A stretch of 64,000 bases of DNA from DATJHM01 sp035493895 (GTDB lineage Bacteria > Chloroflexota > Ktedonobacteria > Ktedonobacterales > Ktedonobacteraceae). Of the stretch, positions 1 through 7,519 are shown one piece after another. How positions within the stretch are numbered: the stretch's first letter is position 1; each line of letters starts with the position of its first letter. The stretch spans positions 1-64,000 of the forward strand of contig DATJHM010000272.1 in the NCBI GenBank assembly GCA_035493895.1, given 5' to 3'. Position numbers and translations under genes: made by a program. The notes beneath the pieces were generated by a model. That model saw nothing but the letters and a program-made list of their open reading frames with translations, did not search any database and had not been told where the DNA came from.

Positions 1-140
1 CTGGTGGTACGTGTGACTCCGGCAAAGGTTGTTTTTCAAGCGAACGTTGCTGGCTAGCCAGTTCGGCCACCGTTCATTGACGATGGATAGTTCCTTTTTG
101 GGGATAGTATCTTTCTGAAGAGAAAATAGGAGAGCAAACA

Positions 141-455
141 ATGCTTATCGCTGTCAATAAAGTTTCAGTGGCACCCGAGCAGAGAGCGGCAACAGTAGAA
201 GGCTTCAAAAGAGCAGTTCCCGCCATGAAGCAGTTCAGCGGTTTTCTGGGCATGGAGATCTGGACCGAGCAGGATGGTTCGCTACTGGCCGTTTCACGCT
301 GGACTTCAAAAGAGGCTCTTGAAGAGTATACGAATAATGCTCTGTTTCGCAGCCATCATAGCGGCACTACTGCCGAGCAGAAGGGTGGTTATGGCGGTGC
401 TGCCTCCGGCGGTCATGGTCAGACGCTCTATTACGAAGCTGAGCAATTAATCTAA
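141..455 (+). CDS. ABM-domain monooxygenase (HmoA/IsdG-like)
   Basis: A 104-residue protein made of one antibiotic-biosynthesis-monooxygenase (ABM) ferredoxin-like fold. Features seen are the N-terminal strand MLIAVNKVSV, the central FSGFLGMEIW and RWTSKEALEEY, and a C-terminal YYEAEQLI strand. The family includes heme-degrading monooxygenases and cofactor-free quinone-forming oxygenases. The length is typical of single-domain members. A Gly-rich loop at residues 80-92 (KGGYGGAASGGHG) is longer than usual. An AGGAGA ribosome site lies about 7 bases before the ATG. The gene stands alone, with a strong hairpin downstream. The superfamily call is secure; the substrate is not known. Confidence 0.75.
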   Translation: MLIAVNKVSVAPEQRAATVEGFKRAVPAMKQFSGFLGMEIWTEQDGSLLAVSRWTSKEALEEYTNNALFRSHHSGTTAEQKGGYGGAASGGHGQTLYYEAEQLI

Positions 456-767
456 TAGCCTCGAACGTATTGTCCATGATCCTGTAGGCGTTGCTTGTCT
501 GCGCCCAAGAAACCCAGTAGAGGCACGGTGGAGTGATAACGGAACTGTGCCTCTACTGGGTTTCTTGGGCGCGTAACTTAATGCCTATGGGCACTGCCTC
601 TATAAGGCAATCGAAGCCATACAATGCGCAGGGAAAAACAAGCACGAAAAGGGGCTGGCGACTTTGCCAGATGAATGGTGACACGTGATCTCAGCCCATC
701 GATGGAGGAATGCTGTCATCTGAAACGTATTCGTCACCTGTCGTGGTGATACTCTTTGGGGCGTGCT
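456..767. other. gene-free stretch between ABM gene and mgsA
   Basis: No credible ORF is present. It separates a plus-strand gene from a minus-strand gene, so both transcripts end here. The dominant object is the long palindrome at 501-572. The words following it (tgcctatgggc at about 582-592) recur after a related copy near 26.08 kb, which suggests that the element is larger than the hairpin. Confidence 0.7.
501..572. repeat. 29-bp-stem palindrome (repeat family A, full copy)
   Basis: The arms at 501-529 and 544-572 are complementary over 29 positions with one G/T exception, around a 14-base loop. The loop-side half of the arm (CCCAGTAGAGGCACGGT) and the loop recur at 25993-26030 and 28832-28870. 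In RNA it would be a very stable hairpin and could end both converging transcripts, but there is no U tract. It is best read as a small mobile or REP-like element. Confidence 0.8.
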
Positions 768-1247
768 CTAGACTTCCATGCGGCGTACATAAGCTTCATA
801 GGACACTGGCAGCAGGCGTTCGTAGCCAGCCTTCATAAGAGGAGATGAGATGATAAAATCAGCGGAGGCACGATTACAGGCTACTGGCACATTCCAGACC
901 GCTGCAATACGCAAAAGCGCTTTGACATCTGGATCATGGGGCTGAGACTCAAGCGGGTCCCAGAAAAAGATCAAGCAGTCGATAGCTCCATCGACAATGC
1001 CCGTGCCTATTTGTATATCTCCCCCCAATGGTCCACTCTGGAAACGTCGAACGCTCACCCCCACCTCACGCGCTATCATCGTGCCGGTTGTTCCGGTTGC
1101 ACAAAGAACGTGCTGTGCTAATAAAGCTTTGTTAAAACGCGCCCATTCTACCAGTTCGTCTTTCTTGTGGTCGTGGGCTACCAGCGCAATATTCTTTGTG
1201 CGTCCCATAGGAACGACAGTATACTGTTGTAGTTCTATGTCTACCAA
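768..1247 (-). CDS. mgsA: Methylglyoxal synthase
   Basis: A 159-residue cytoplasmic enzyme converting dihydroxyacetone phosphate to methylglyoxal plus phosphate, the bypass of lower glycolysis. The family signature is complete: ALVAHDHKK near residue 21, the phosphate loop ATGTTG at 50-55, SGPLGGD with the catalytic Asp at 77, LIFFWDPLESQPHDPDVKAL with the catalytic His at 104, and VPVACNRASADFIISSP. The length matches the E. coli enzyme (152 residues). Within the SGPLGGD loop, the usual DQQ reads DIQ. A truncated glyoxalase/VOC-type ORF and a DeoR regulator lie next to it, so the group may concern triose-phosphate or methylglyoxal handling. Confidence 0.95.
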   Translation of the reverse strand: MVDIELQQYTVVPMGRTKNIALVAHDHKKDELVEWARFNKALLAQHVLCATGTTGTMIAREVGVSVRRFQSGPLGGDIQIGTGIVDGAIDCLIFFWDPLESQPHDPDVKALLRIAAVWNVPVACNRASADFIISSPLMKAGYERLLPVSYEAYVRRMEV

Positions 1248-1375
1248 TAGGTTCCTCCTTCCAGAAAAGTTAGCGAGCCGGAAAGATTCACGGCTTAGCC
1301 GTAGTCTAGCACATCTGACTCTTTTATGCGAATTTGCTTAACCTGACTATTTTTGCATGCTGAGGTTTTCTTCTC

Positions 1376-1684
1376 TTGCAAGCGATAGGAATCCTTGTTG
1401 CGATTCCCGTAGAAAGCGCAGGGAAGCAACATGTCGGTGTGAAGATGGGAGGCGAATTGACCTTCTTTCTGAACTCCAGGGGACTGACGACGCCCGAGGA
1501 AGGTCCCCGCGTGATCTTTGAGTTCTACCTGAAGGAGCGCAGTCTGGTGGATGCAAAGTATGCCGAGCTCATTGGTTTCGGCTATCAAAGCCATCGTGCT
1601 CCCTTCGTAACCTCTTTTAATAATATGTATTTCGCCATGATCAATGATCCTGACGGAAACATTGTCCTGCTTTCCGCCGACTGA
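1376..1684 (+). pseudogene. N-terminally truncated VOC (glyoxalase/bleomycin-resistance) protein
   Basis: The 102-residue frame ends in MYFAMINDPDGNIVLLSAD, the classic C-terminal metal-ligand strand of vicinal-oxygen-chelate proteins. The preceding VIFEFYLKE and the VKMGGELTFFL strand also fit. The first beta-alpha unit (about 25-30 residues, with the first metal ligand) is missing. An in-frame stop lies at 1361, and the only possible starts are a TTG at 1376 or internal codons. No ribosome site is evident. It is probably a gene relic, though a short functional VOC cannot be excluded. The opposite strand is open over the same interval but shows no family features. Confidence 0.55.
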
Positions 1685-1700
1685 TCTGTAGCGTCCTCGA

Positions 1701-2522
1701 TTAAGCAAGCCAGACCTTGATCCCCTTACTGCGCGCCTGCTCGATTAGTTTGATGGGTGTCTGTGCATCGGTAATGATCGAGCTGAGGTGATCACTCTGG
1801 CAAAATGTGGCAAAAGCTATGTGATTCCATTTGCTATGATCGATGATGGCAATCACTTCTTTTGCCGCATTGACCATGGCGCGTTTGAGCTCGACCTCCT
1901 CGCTATTCACATCAGTTAAGCCTTCCGCTATCGTAAATCCCTTCGCCCCCAAAAAAGCTTTATTAATATGAATACGCTGAAGTATTGATTCACTCCAGGA
2001 ACCGATCAGCGAATATGACTCCTGTCGTAGCATTCCGCCCGGGATGAGCACTGAGATCCCCGGCGCTTGCACAAGTTCTATTGCCGCGCGCAAACCATTG
2101 GTGACGACTGTCAGTTCACGTTTCTTTTTTAAGAACTGGGCCATTGTGAGCGCTGTGGTGCTGGCATCAATGGCGATCGTCTCTCCATCCTGAACCATCC
2201 CTGCGGCCAGCGCGCCAATACGTTCTTTTTCATCTTGCTGAAGTCGTTCACGAAGATCAAAACCCATCTCTGCGGTATTGCTATTGGGCGGGACTGCGCC
2301 TCCATGCGTGCGGACTGCCAGTTTCTGCGCTTCTAGCCAGGCCAGATCTTTGCGGACCGTGACCTCCGAAACTGCGAATAACTGGCTTAATTCCGGGACG
2401 GTCACGCGCTGTTGTTGTTCCAGGAGTTGGAGAATATGTTGTCGGCGCTCATGTGTAAAAAGAATGGGAGCGGTATTTTCGGGGACCTCTGCTGGTAGGG
2501 GAAGTATATGCTCTGTATTCAT
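1701..2522 (-). CDS. DeoR/GlpR-family transcriptional regulator
   Basis: A 273-residue repressor-type protein. Residues 24-78 form the DeoR winged helix-turn-helix (RRQHILQLLEQQQRVTVPEL, then SEVTVRKDLAWLE and RTHGGAV). Residues 90-250 form the DeoRC sugar-phosphate sensor (TIAIDASTTALTMAQF, VVTNGLRAA, FLGAKGF). Family members sense phosphorylated sugars and repress neighbouring catabolic genes. No sugar operon lies beside it; the closest metabolic gene is methylglyoxal synthase. Its effector and targets are therefore unknown. The N-terminal 20 residues before the helix-turn-helix are Pro/Ala-rich and unusual. Confidence 0.9.
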   Translation of the reverse strand: MNTEHILPLPAEVPENTAPILFTHERRQHILQLLEQQQRVTVPELSQLFAVSEVTVRKDLAWLEAQKLAVRTHGGAVPPNSNTAEMGFDLRERLQQDEKERIGALAAGMVQDGETIAIDASTTALTMAQFLKKKRELTVVTNGLRAAIELVQAPGISVLIPGGMLRQESYSLIGSWSESILQRIHINKAFLGAKGFTIAEGLTDVNSEEVELKRAMVNAAKEVIAIIDHSKWNHIAFATFCQSDHLSSIITDAQTPIKLIEQARSKGIKVWLA

Positions 2523-2938
2523 TTTTGGACTTGCTCTCTGATTTCACATTGTTTCGATATCTTTCATTTCTTTTACCATACTCGTACAAATTTGTCAATA
2601 GCAGTAATACGCTATTATGGCTGCATGTGTGTGGTTTATCTACAAATGGTTCCCGCTTCTATTTGTGGGAGTTTTGGAGAGCGAGCACGGCGAAAGAGAC
2701 GATTTCTCTCTTTTCGTAATATAACGCATGTTTGATGCGATTCGTCGCGCTTCTACGATTTTTGCCCGATAGAGCGTACCGACGCCAGCTGCGCAATTTC
2801 GCTACGCTCTATCTCGTCTCTACGTTTTTTTCTTGAGAGGTAAGTATATGCTATATCAGTGAGAATTGCATGCCGTTTGGGGCAATGTGGTAGCGTCGAT
2901 AGTCGTCAGGCGCTCCTACAGGGATGGTCTTGACTCTT
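2523..2938. other. gene-free stretch upstream of the deoR-type gene
   Basis: It lies between two minus-strand genes, so it holds the promoter of the DeoR regulator and the end of the lipoprotein gene. An 11-bp perfect inverted repeat (GATAGAGCGTA at 2768-2778, TACGCTCTATC at 2803-2813) and a smaller Y-shaped palindrome around 2690-2718 are visible. No ORF with family features was found. Confidence 0.6.
2768..2813. repeat. 11-bp inverted repeat with 24-base spacer
   Basis: The arms GATAGAGCGTA and TACGCTCTATC are perfectly complementary. It could be a transcript-end hairpin for the minus-strand lipoprotein gene or part of a small element. There is no T tract on either side. Confidence 0.55.
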
Positions 2939-3694
2939 TTAGATTGTCAGGACGCGGAAGCTGCTGATGCGCAGGATGGCGGCGCTGCTGAGAAGATGGA
3001 TCGGGCCGTTCGAGAGCGTTTTTGTCTGGGTGGTGCTGGCTCGACTTATTGGCTTGCCATCAACAAGAAGGCTGACGCGTGTGCCCTGAACTTCGACGCG
3101 ATAGAGTCGCCACTCGCTTGTTGGCTCGTAATCTAAAATCTGCGCATTATTTTCCATGGACTCTTCTGGCTCTACAAGCACTTCTGCGAGGGGGTGAATG
3201 GCAAAGCGATGCTGTCCCGGCCCAAGCAAATTAAGCACATCAGCGGTATATCCGTCCTTATCTGCCTGCTTGTCGGCGGTGAGCTGAAACTGGCCCCCAT
3301 CCTTTGGCACATTTACGATCTGGAGACGGTACTCAACTGCGTAATTTGCCACAGTTGGCTGGTAGGGGAGTGTAAGTGAGAGCTTCTCGCTCAGATCGCT
3401 CTCAATATAGCCATTTTTTACTTTCCAACCGGATGTGGTCTTCCAGGCACTCAGCCCTTTAGACCAATCAGATTGGAAAAGAACTGTATTTGCAGGAGTC
3501 GATATTGGAGTTGCCTGAGATGGTGTGGGTGTTGTCTGCTGAACTACTGTACCGGATGAACATGCGGCGAGTGAGAGCAGTAGCAACCCAAATCCCAATG
3601 TCGTAAATACACGAAAGCGAGATATGCGCTGGCAAAAAGAAGGTGGACGTTGATGTTGATGTTTGTTCTCTGGTGCGTAGAATTTTAAAAGCAT
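2939..3694 (-). CDS. Lipoprotein with a LamG/DUF1080-like beta-sandwich
   Basis: A 251-residue exported lipoprotein. A basic N-region is followed by a hydrophobic stretch (30-43) and the lipobox LAAC with Cys45. A Thr/Pro-rich linker (52-68) precedes a domain beginning LFQSDWSKGLSAWKTTSGW, with strands such as WRLYRVEVQGTRVSLLVDGK. That pattern is the concanavalin-like fold of DUF1080/LamG domains, which often bind glycans. The lipoprotein signal is clear; the fold call is moderate and no ligand can be named. It stands alone on the minus strand, head to tail with the NudC-like gene. Confidence 0.65.
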   Translation of the reverse strand: MLLKFYAPENKHQHQRPPSFCQRISRFRVFTTLGFGLLLLSLAACSSGTVVQQTTPTPSQATPISTPANTVLFQSDWSKGLSAWKTTSGWKVKNGYIESDLSEKLSLTLPYQPTVANYAVEYRLQIVNVPKDGGQFQLTADKQADKDGYTADVLNLLGPGQHRFAIHPLAEVLVEPEESMENNAQILDYEPTSEWRLYRVEVQGTRVSLLVDGKPISRASTTQTKTLSNGPIHLLSSAAILRISSFRVLTI

Positions 3695-3724
3695 CGTGAC
3701 CCCTTGAAGTTTGCTCGTAAATTA

Positions 3725-4615
3725 CTACCTGTCACTTTTTTGCAGGTGAATACGCCGACTTTCAGCCCAGCCGCTAATCATCTGATAGGAGAGGCTGGAA
3801 GGCGCTGGCAAATGTGGCAAGGTCGCAAAGGTAAACCACGTCGCTTCATCCAACTCTTGCTGATCCGGCTGAACCAGTCCTCCAGCATAATGGACAGTAA
3901 ATCCGATCATCATTTGATCAGGGTAAGGCCAGGGCTGACTTCCCGCATAGGTAATAGTGTCAACTTCTACTCCGACTTCCTCGAACACTTCCCGGCGCAC
4001 GCACTGCTCCAGTGTTTCCCCTGGCTCAACAAAGCCCGCGACGATGCTGTGTCTTGGGCCCCAGCCCGGTTTATGCGTCAGGAGAATGCGATCGCCATCG
4101 TGAATCAGGACCAGCACGGCTGGTGTCACTGGTGGATAGCCTTGATAATCCCCATTGGGACAGCGCCGCCCCCACCCGCCGGGAATCGCTTCGAGCGGCG
4201 TCGCGCAGGCCGGGCAGTAGCGGCTATGATCTTCCCAGTAGAGCAAATGGAGCGCATAGCCCGCAAGACCATAACTGATTTCATCGAGCTGACCGAAAAG
4301 CGTACGCAGACCGATCGCTCGCCAACCTTCCGGGACTTCTTCTTCCTCCACTACCCTGCTGGCGATACAGGGTATTCCTCTGAGTGTGCCGAAATAGAGG
4401 CGTGCGCGAGGATGAAGAAAGGCGATATCTTCTTCCCATCCTTGAAACAGTGCGAGGCCCCTATCCTGTTCTTGTACCAGGAGCTCGCTTCCACGGAAGA
4501 GAAACCAGAGTGCTGGACTCGAAGAAGGTGGTTGGGTTGGAGGATAGGTGCGTTGAAAAAGTCTTGTCATCATTCTGTGTTTTCCAGTACATGCTAGTGT
4601 TTCGATTTGTTTCAT
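3725..4615 (-). CDS. nudC: NAD(H) diphosphatase NudC-type Nudix hydrolase
   Basis: A 296-residue enzyme expected to hydrolyse NAD(H) to NMN(H) and AMP and possibly to remove NAD caps from RNA. The Nudix box is intact from Gly194 to Val216 (GFVEPGETLEQCVRREVFEE followed by VGV), and the NudC-specific SQPWPYP array follows at 226-232. The zinc ribbon is incomplete: Cys134, Cys137 and Cys152 occupy the usual C-x2-C-x14-C spacing, but the fourth position (155) is Gly. The N-terminal 125 residues correspond to the NudC N-terminal domain. The long opposite-strand frame over this gene is a shadow. Confidence 0.9.
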   Translation of the reverse strand: MKQIETLACTGKHRMMTRLFQRTYPPTQPPSSSPALWFLFRGSELLVQEQDRGLALFQGWEEDIAFLHPRARLYFGTLRGIPCIASRVVEEEEVPEGWRAIGLRTLFGQLDEISYGLAGYALHLLYWEDHSRYCPACATPLEAIPGGWGRRCPNGDYQGYPPVTPAVLVLIHDGDRILLTHKPGWGPRHSIVAGFVEPGETLEQCVRREVFEEVGVEVDTITYAGSQPWPYPDQMMIGFTVHYAGGLVQPDQQELDEATWFTFATLPHLPAPSSLSYQMISGWAESRRIHLQKSDR

Positions 4616-4763
4616 GAGCAGGCCGCGAAATAGCGTTCGGGTAAGAGCGTGCCTGTTCCTTATCTGTATTGTATCCTATCGCAGCGTAAGCTGAAATAGT
4701 ACTTGCATAATTATGGCGAGCAATCTGCTGAAAAGTCGTTGAGCTTATGAGCAATAACTTGAA

Positions 4764-4792
4764 TTGACTTTCGACCTTTTGTTGTTTATGAT
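4764..4792 (+). promoter_or_regulatory. Predicted sigma70-type promoter of the paa operon
   Basis: TTGACT (4764-4769), a 17-base spacer and TATGAT (4787-4792). It lies about 105 bases before the preferred paaA start, in the only sizeable gap upstream of the operon. Based on consensus match alone. Confidence 0.55.
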
Positions 4793-4897
4793 TCTCTCAG
4801 GTGGATAATTCGTAGAAGTTGGCGGGTAAGACCGCTCATGGTTGAGCGTGGATATCTTACATGCGAAAGGTTGCGACATCATGGGAGCGACTTTTTT

Positions 4898-5860
4898 ATG
4901 ATCTCTACTTCATCTGGTCCGTTGCAGAGCGAAGAAGCTTTGTTGGCGCGTTTACACAAACAGCACCTCATTGAATTGCGCGAGCACATGAGCCCCGTCT
5001 ATCTGGAGGGGATGAAACGAATCCTGACCGTTTCAGCGGATACCGAGCTGATCAGTGCGCCCGCGTACTATAGTGCCGCCATTCATGCTCCCAACTTGAA
5101 TAGTTTTGGCTCGGCCATCTCGATTATTCAAGATGAACTGGGACATGCGCATATTGCCTTTCGTCTTTTGCGCGATCTGGGCGTGGATACCGATCAACTG
5201 ATATTCGAGCGCGAACCACGCCAGTTTAAATATCCCTACGCTTTTGATGTCCCGCTCGAAAGCTGGGTTGAGCTCGTTGTTGCCAATGCTTTCTACGATC
5301 GGGCTGGCTATACGTTGCTTGGCGATATCCATCGCAGCACCACCTTTGGACCATGGAAGCGCGCCCTTGTCAAAGTCGATAAAGAAGAAACATTTCATCT
5401 GCGCCACGGTGAGCAGCATATGCGCAAGATCAATCAGACTCGTGAGGGTCATGATCTGTTGCAACGTGCGATAGATTGGATGTTTTTGTTGACCGTCGAA
5501 TGGTTTGGTTTGCCTGACGATCTGAAAATGCATAGCGAACAGCTTGCCTATGGTTTTAAAGGCCATAGTAACGACGAGCTGCGGCAGATCTGGTTGTCCA
5601 CTGCGGTGCCGCTCTGCCAGGAATTGCACCTTTACGTCCCGGCGCACTATGACGAAGAGCAGCAAAAATATCTGCTCGCTTGTCCTTTCCCGACCCACTT
5701 TGATGCTCAGGCCAAACACTGGCTCCTTGAAGAGGGACCGTGTAGCTGGGACGATGTGCTGAAGCGATGGAAAGCCCGTGGTCCAAAGAACGAAGAGTTC
5801 GTCGGCATGATTCAGCGCGGCAAAAAAGAACTGTTGCAGCTTCTGGAGCAGAAGTCATGA
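4898..5860 (+). CDS. paaA: 1,2-phenylacetyl-CoA epoxidase, catalytic subunit A
   Basis: A 320-residue di-iron subunit of the multicomponent monooxygenase that epoxidises the ring of phenylacetyl-CoA. The ferritin-like iron-binding helices are visible as QDELGHAHIAF and DKEETFHLRHG, with NAFYDRAGYTLL between them. The length matches E. coli PaaA (309). The frame is open from 4838, but the ATG at 4898 is preferred because GGGAG sits 10 bases before it and family similarity starts there. It is the first gene of the paa operon, and its stop overlaps the next start (ATGA). Confidence 0.93.
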   Translation: MISTSSGPLQSEEALLARLHKQHLIELREHMSPVYLEGMKRILTVSADTELISAPAYYSAAIHAPNLNSFGSAISIIQDELGHAHIAFRLLRDLGVDTDQLIFEREPRQFKYPYAFDVPLESWVELVVANAFYDRAGYTLLGDIHRSTTFGPWKRALVKVDKEETFHLRHGEQHMRKINQTREGHDLLQRAIDWMFLLTVEWFGLPDDLKMHSEQLAYGFKGHSNDELRQIWLSTAVPLCQELHLYVPAHYDEEQQKYLLACPFPTHFDAQAKHWLLEEGPCSWDDVLKRWKARGPKNEEFVGMIQRGKKELLQLLEQKS

Positions 5861-6210
5861 CCACGGCCTATCCATCTCTCCGAACGCATCCCGCCGATGA
5901 TGTCACCTGTCCGGCGTTATGGGATGCCTTGCGTGAGGTGACCGACCCGGAAATTCCCATCAGTGTGGTCGATATGGGCCTGATCGTCGATCTTGCACAA
6001 CAGGCGGACGTCGTGAAGGTCACGCTGACGTTTACGGCGATGGGATGTCCGGCGACAGAGTTTATCATGGACGATATTCGCGATCGTTTGCTGAAAGAGC
6101 CGGGTGTGCAGCAGGTACAGATCGAGGTTGTCTGGCAACCGGTCTGGACGAAGGCGCGCTTGAGCGAGGAAGGATGTACTGTGATGAGATCCTGGGGTGT
6201 ATCGATATGA
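5857..6210 (+). CDS. paaD: PaaD N-terminal half: DUF59/MIP18-type protein
   Basis: 117 residues forming only the DUF59 (MIP18/SufT-like) domain: VTDPEIPISVVDMGLIVDL and FTAMGCPATEFIMDDI with the conserved Cys. PaaD is needed for maturation of the epoxidase iron centre. Canonical PaaD (about 165 residues) carries a C-terminal zinc ribbon after this domain. Here the protein ends at SWGVSI with no CxxC motif, and the ribbon is found as a separate ORF two genes downstream. The start overlaps the paaA stop (ATGA), so translation is probably coupled. The order A-D-B-C differs from the usual paaABCDE. Confidence 0.88.
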   Translation: MTTAYPSLRTHPADDVTCPALWDALREVTDPEIPISVVDMGLIVDLAQQADVVKVTLTFTAMGCPATEFIMDDIRDRLLKEPGVQQVQIEVVWQPVWTKARLSEEGCTVMRSWGVSI

Positions 6211-6443
6211 GTAATCAAGAAGAGCGTGAGAACACGAAGCGGCGCGAAGCCCTCAACGAAACGCGTGTCTGGCAGGTCTATGCACGCAGTCAGTACGAAG
6301 AGCCGCTACACGAGATCGGCAATGTTATGGCCGATGATGAAGCATTGGCTCGCGTGTATGCACGCAGCATTTATGATGAATATAGCTGGGTTGAGATGAT
6401 GATGGTGCCACGCGAAGCGATCGTAACTATCATCGCTTCGTAA
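6207..6443 (+). CDS. paaB: Phenylacetyl-CoA epoxidase structural subunit B
   Basis: A 78-residue protein with the PaaB pattern: WQVYARSQYEEPLHEIGNVM, DDEALARVYARSIYDE and a final W-x-EMMMVPREAIV strand. In the E. coli complex PaaB bridges the PaaA-PaaC modules and is essential for activity. The length is slightly below the E. coli protein (95). Its ATG overlaps the stop of the DUF59 gene (ATGA), and paaC follows after about 24 bases. The frame is open further upstream, but those codons lie inside the preceding gene. Confidence 0.88.
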   Translation: MSNQEERENTKRREALNETRVWQVYARSQYEEPLHEIGNVMADDEALARVYARSIYDEYSWVEMMMVPREAIVTIIAS

Positions 6444-6467
6444 TACGTCGTAGCAAAGAGGGTGGAT

Positions 6468-7229
6468 ATGGCTGTACATATACGAAAAAATAGCGTGCCC
6501 CTGTTCTCGATCATCTCCTCGCTGGCCGACAATAAACAGGCCATCGGGCGACACTATGCCTCCTGGTGTAATGGCGCGCCCGCATTAGAAGCCTCAGTCG
6601 CTGCCGCTGCGATGGCGCAGGACGAGCTGGGGCATGCGCGCACGCTCTACCCGCTCTTAGAAGATTTTGTGCAGGCGCAGAATCAGCCGCAACAGATCGT
6701 GCCCGCGACTCGCACATTGCGCTATCATCTCGCCGTACTCGATGATCCGCCGTGTGGATGGTTCGATTTTGTCGCGCTCAATTTCCTGATCGATACGGCC
6801 TTTACCACGTTTTTCGAGGCGGCTCAGGACTCAACCTACGAGCCATTGCGTCAGCGCGCCCGCAAAATTCTTCAGGAAGAGCATATTCATTTTATCCATG
6901 CCGAGGGATGGGTACGTCGTCTGGCGAAAACTGGAGGGGCAGTGCGTGCAAACCTCGAAGTCGCCTTGCGGAAAGTGTGGACGGAAACGCTCTGCTGGTT
7001 TGGTCCCGCCGATGATCATTGCATGCTGCAACTGCATCACGAGGGAATTATCAATGCCTCTCCCGATACACTGCGCAACCGCTATTTTGACAAAATCATG
7101 CCTACCCTGAGCGCTCTGCAAATAGCTGTTCCGGTCACCTTTAATGGGGAGGCGAAGAACTGGGAATTGACGTGCGAGCTCCCCTGGCCCCTGTGGGATG
7201 CCGAGGCGAGAAGATTGAGGGGATCATGA
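6468..7229 (+). CDS. paaC: Phenylacetyl-CoA epoxidase structural subunit C
   Basis: A 253-residue ferritin-like protein that pairs with PaaA. Retained helices are AMAQDELGHARTLYPLLED and ILQEEHIHFIHAEGW, with CGWFDFVALNFLIDTA between them, all typical of PaaC. The ATG at 6468 follows GAGGG with a 5-base gap; a GTG two codons upstream (6462) is also possible. The stop overlaps the start of the zinc-ribbon ORF (ATGA). The length agrees with the E. coli protein (248). Confidence 0.92.
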   Translation: MAVHIRKNSVPLFSIISSLADNKQAIGRHYASWCNGAPALEASVAAAAMAQDELGHARTLYPLLEDFVQAQNQPQQIVPATRTLRYHLAVLDDPPCGWFDFVALNFLIDTAFTTFFEAAQDSTYEPLRQRARKILQEEHIHFIHAEGWVRRLAKTGGAVRANLEVALRKVWTETLCWFGPADDHCMLQLHHEGIINASPDTLRNRYFDKIMPTLSALQIAVPVTFNGEAKNWELTCELPWPLWDAEARRLRGS

Positions 7230-7519
7230 TGGAGGAAGCGGCAGAAAAAAAGGCGGTTGCCTGTCCATATTGTGCTTCCACAGAGACCGAGCGTATTTCG
7301 CTTTTTGGTCAGCAGCTATTGACCATGCACTATTATTGTCATACCTGTCATACTCCATTTGCCTGCATCAAGGACGATGATCTGTTTTGTGCTGAAGAAG
7401 CGGCTCCTGGTGATCCTCTTGCTCACTCAGGTTTCGCGACAGAAATTTGTAGCAACGAAAGGATACCCGTTCATGACAACGACGACAGAGCGTACCCTGG
7501 TGCACTATACGACCGCTGA
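7226..7519 (+). CDS. Stand-alone PaaD-type zinc ribbon protein
   Basis: A 97-residue ORF whose first 52 residues match the zinc-binding tail of PaaD: CPYC (Cys13, Cys16), ISLFGQQLLTMHYYC and CHTC (Cys38, Cys41), then TPFACIKDD. This is the part missing from the DUF59 protein encoded at 5857. The start overlaps the paaC stop by ATGA, and its 3' end overlaps the following hydratase gene by 47 bases. Residues 53-97 have no recognisable features. The two halves probably act together, but that is inferred from motif and operon context only. Confidence 0.75.
   Translation: MMEEAAEKKAVACPYCASTETERISLFGQQLLTMHYYCHTCHTPFACIKDDDLFCAEEAAPGDPLAHSGFATEICSNERIPVHDNDDRAYPGALYDR

Noticed and set aside
1295..1708. 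137-codon minus-strand frame opposite the VOC fragment
   Set aside because: No recognisable features, while the plus frame ends in the clear VOC motif NDPDGNIVLLS.
3704..4597. 297-codon plus-strand frame
   Set aside because: Lies opposite the NudC-type gene, whose Nudix box and SQPWP motif are unmistakable. The plus frame shows no family features.
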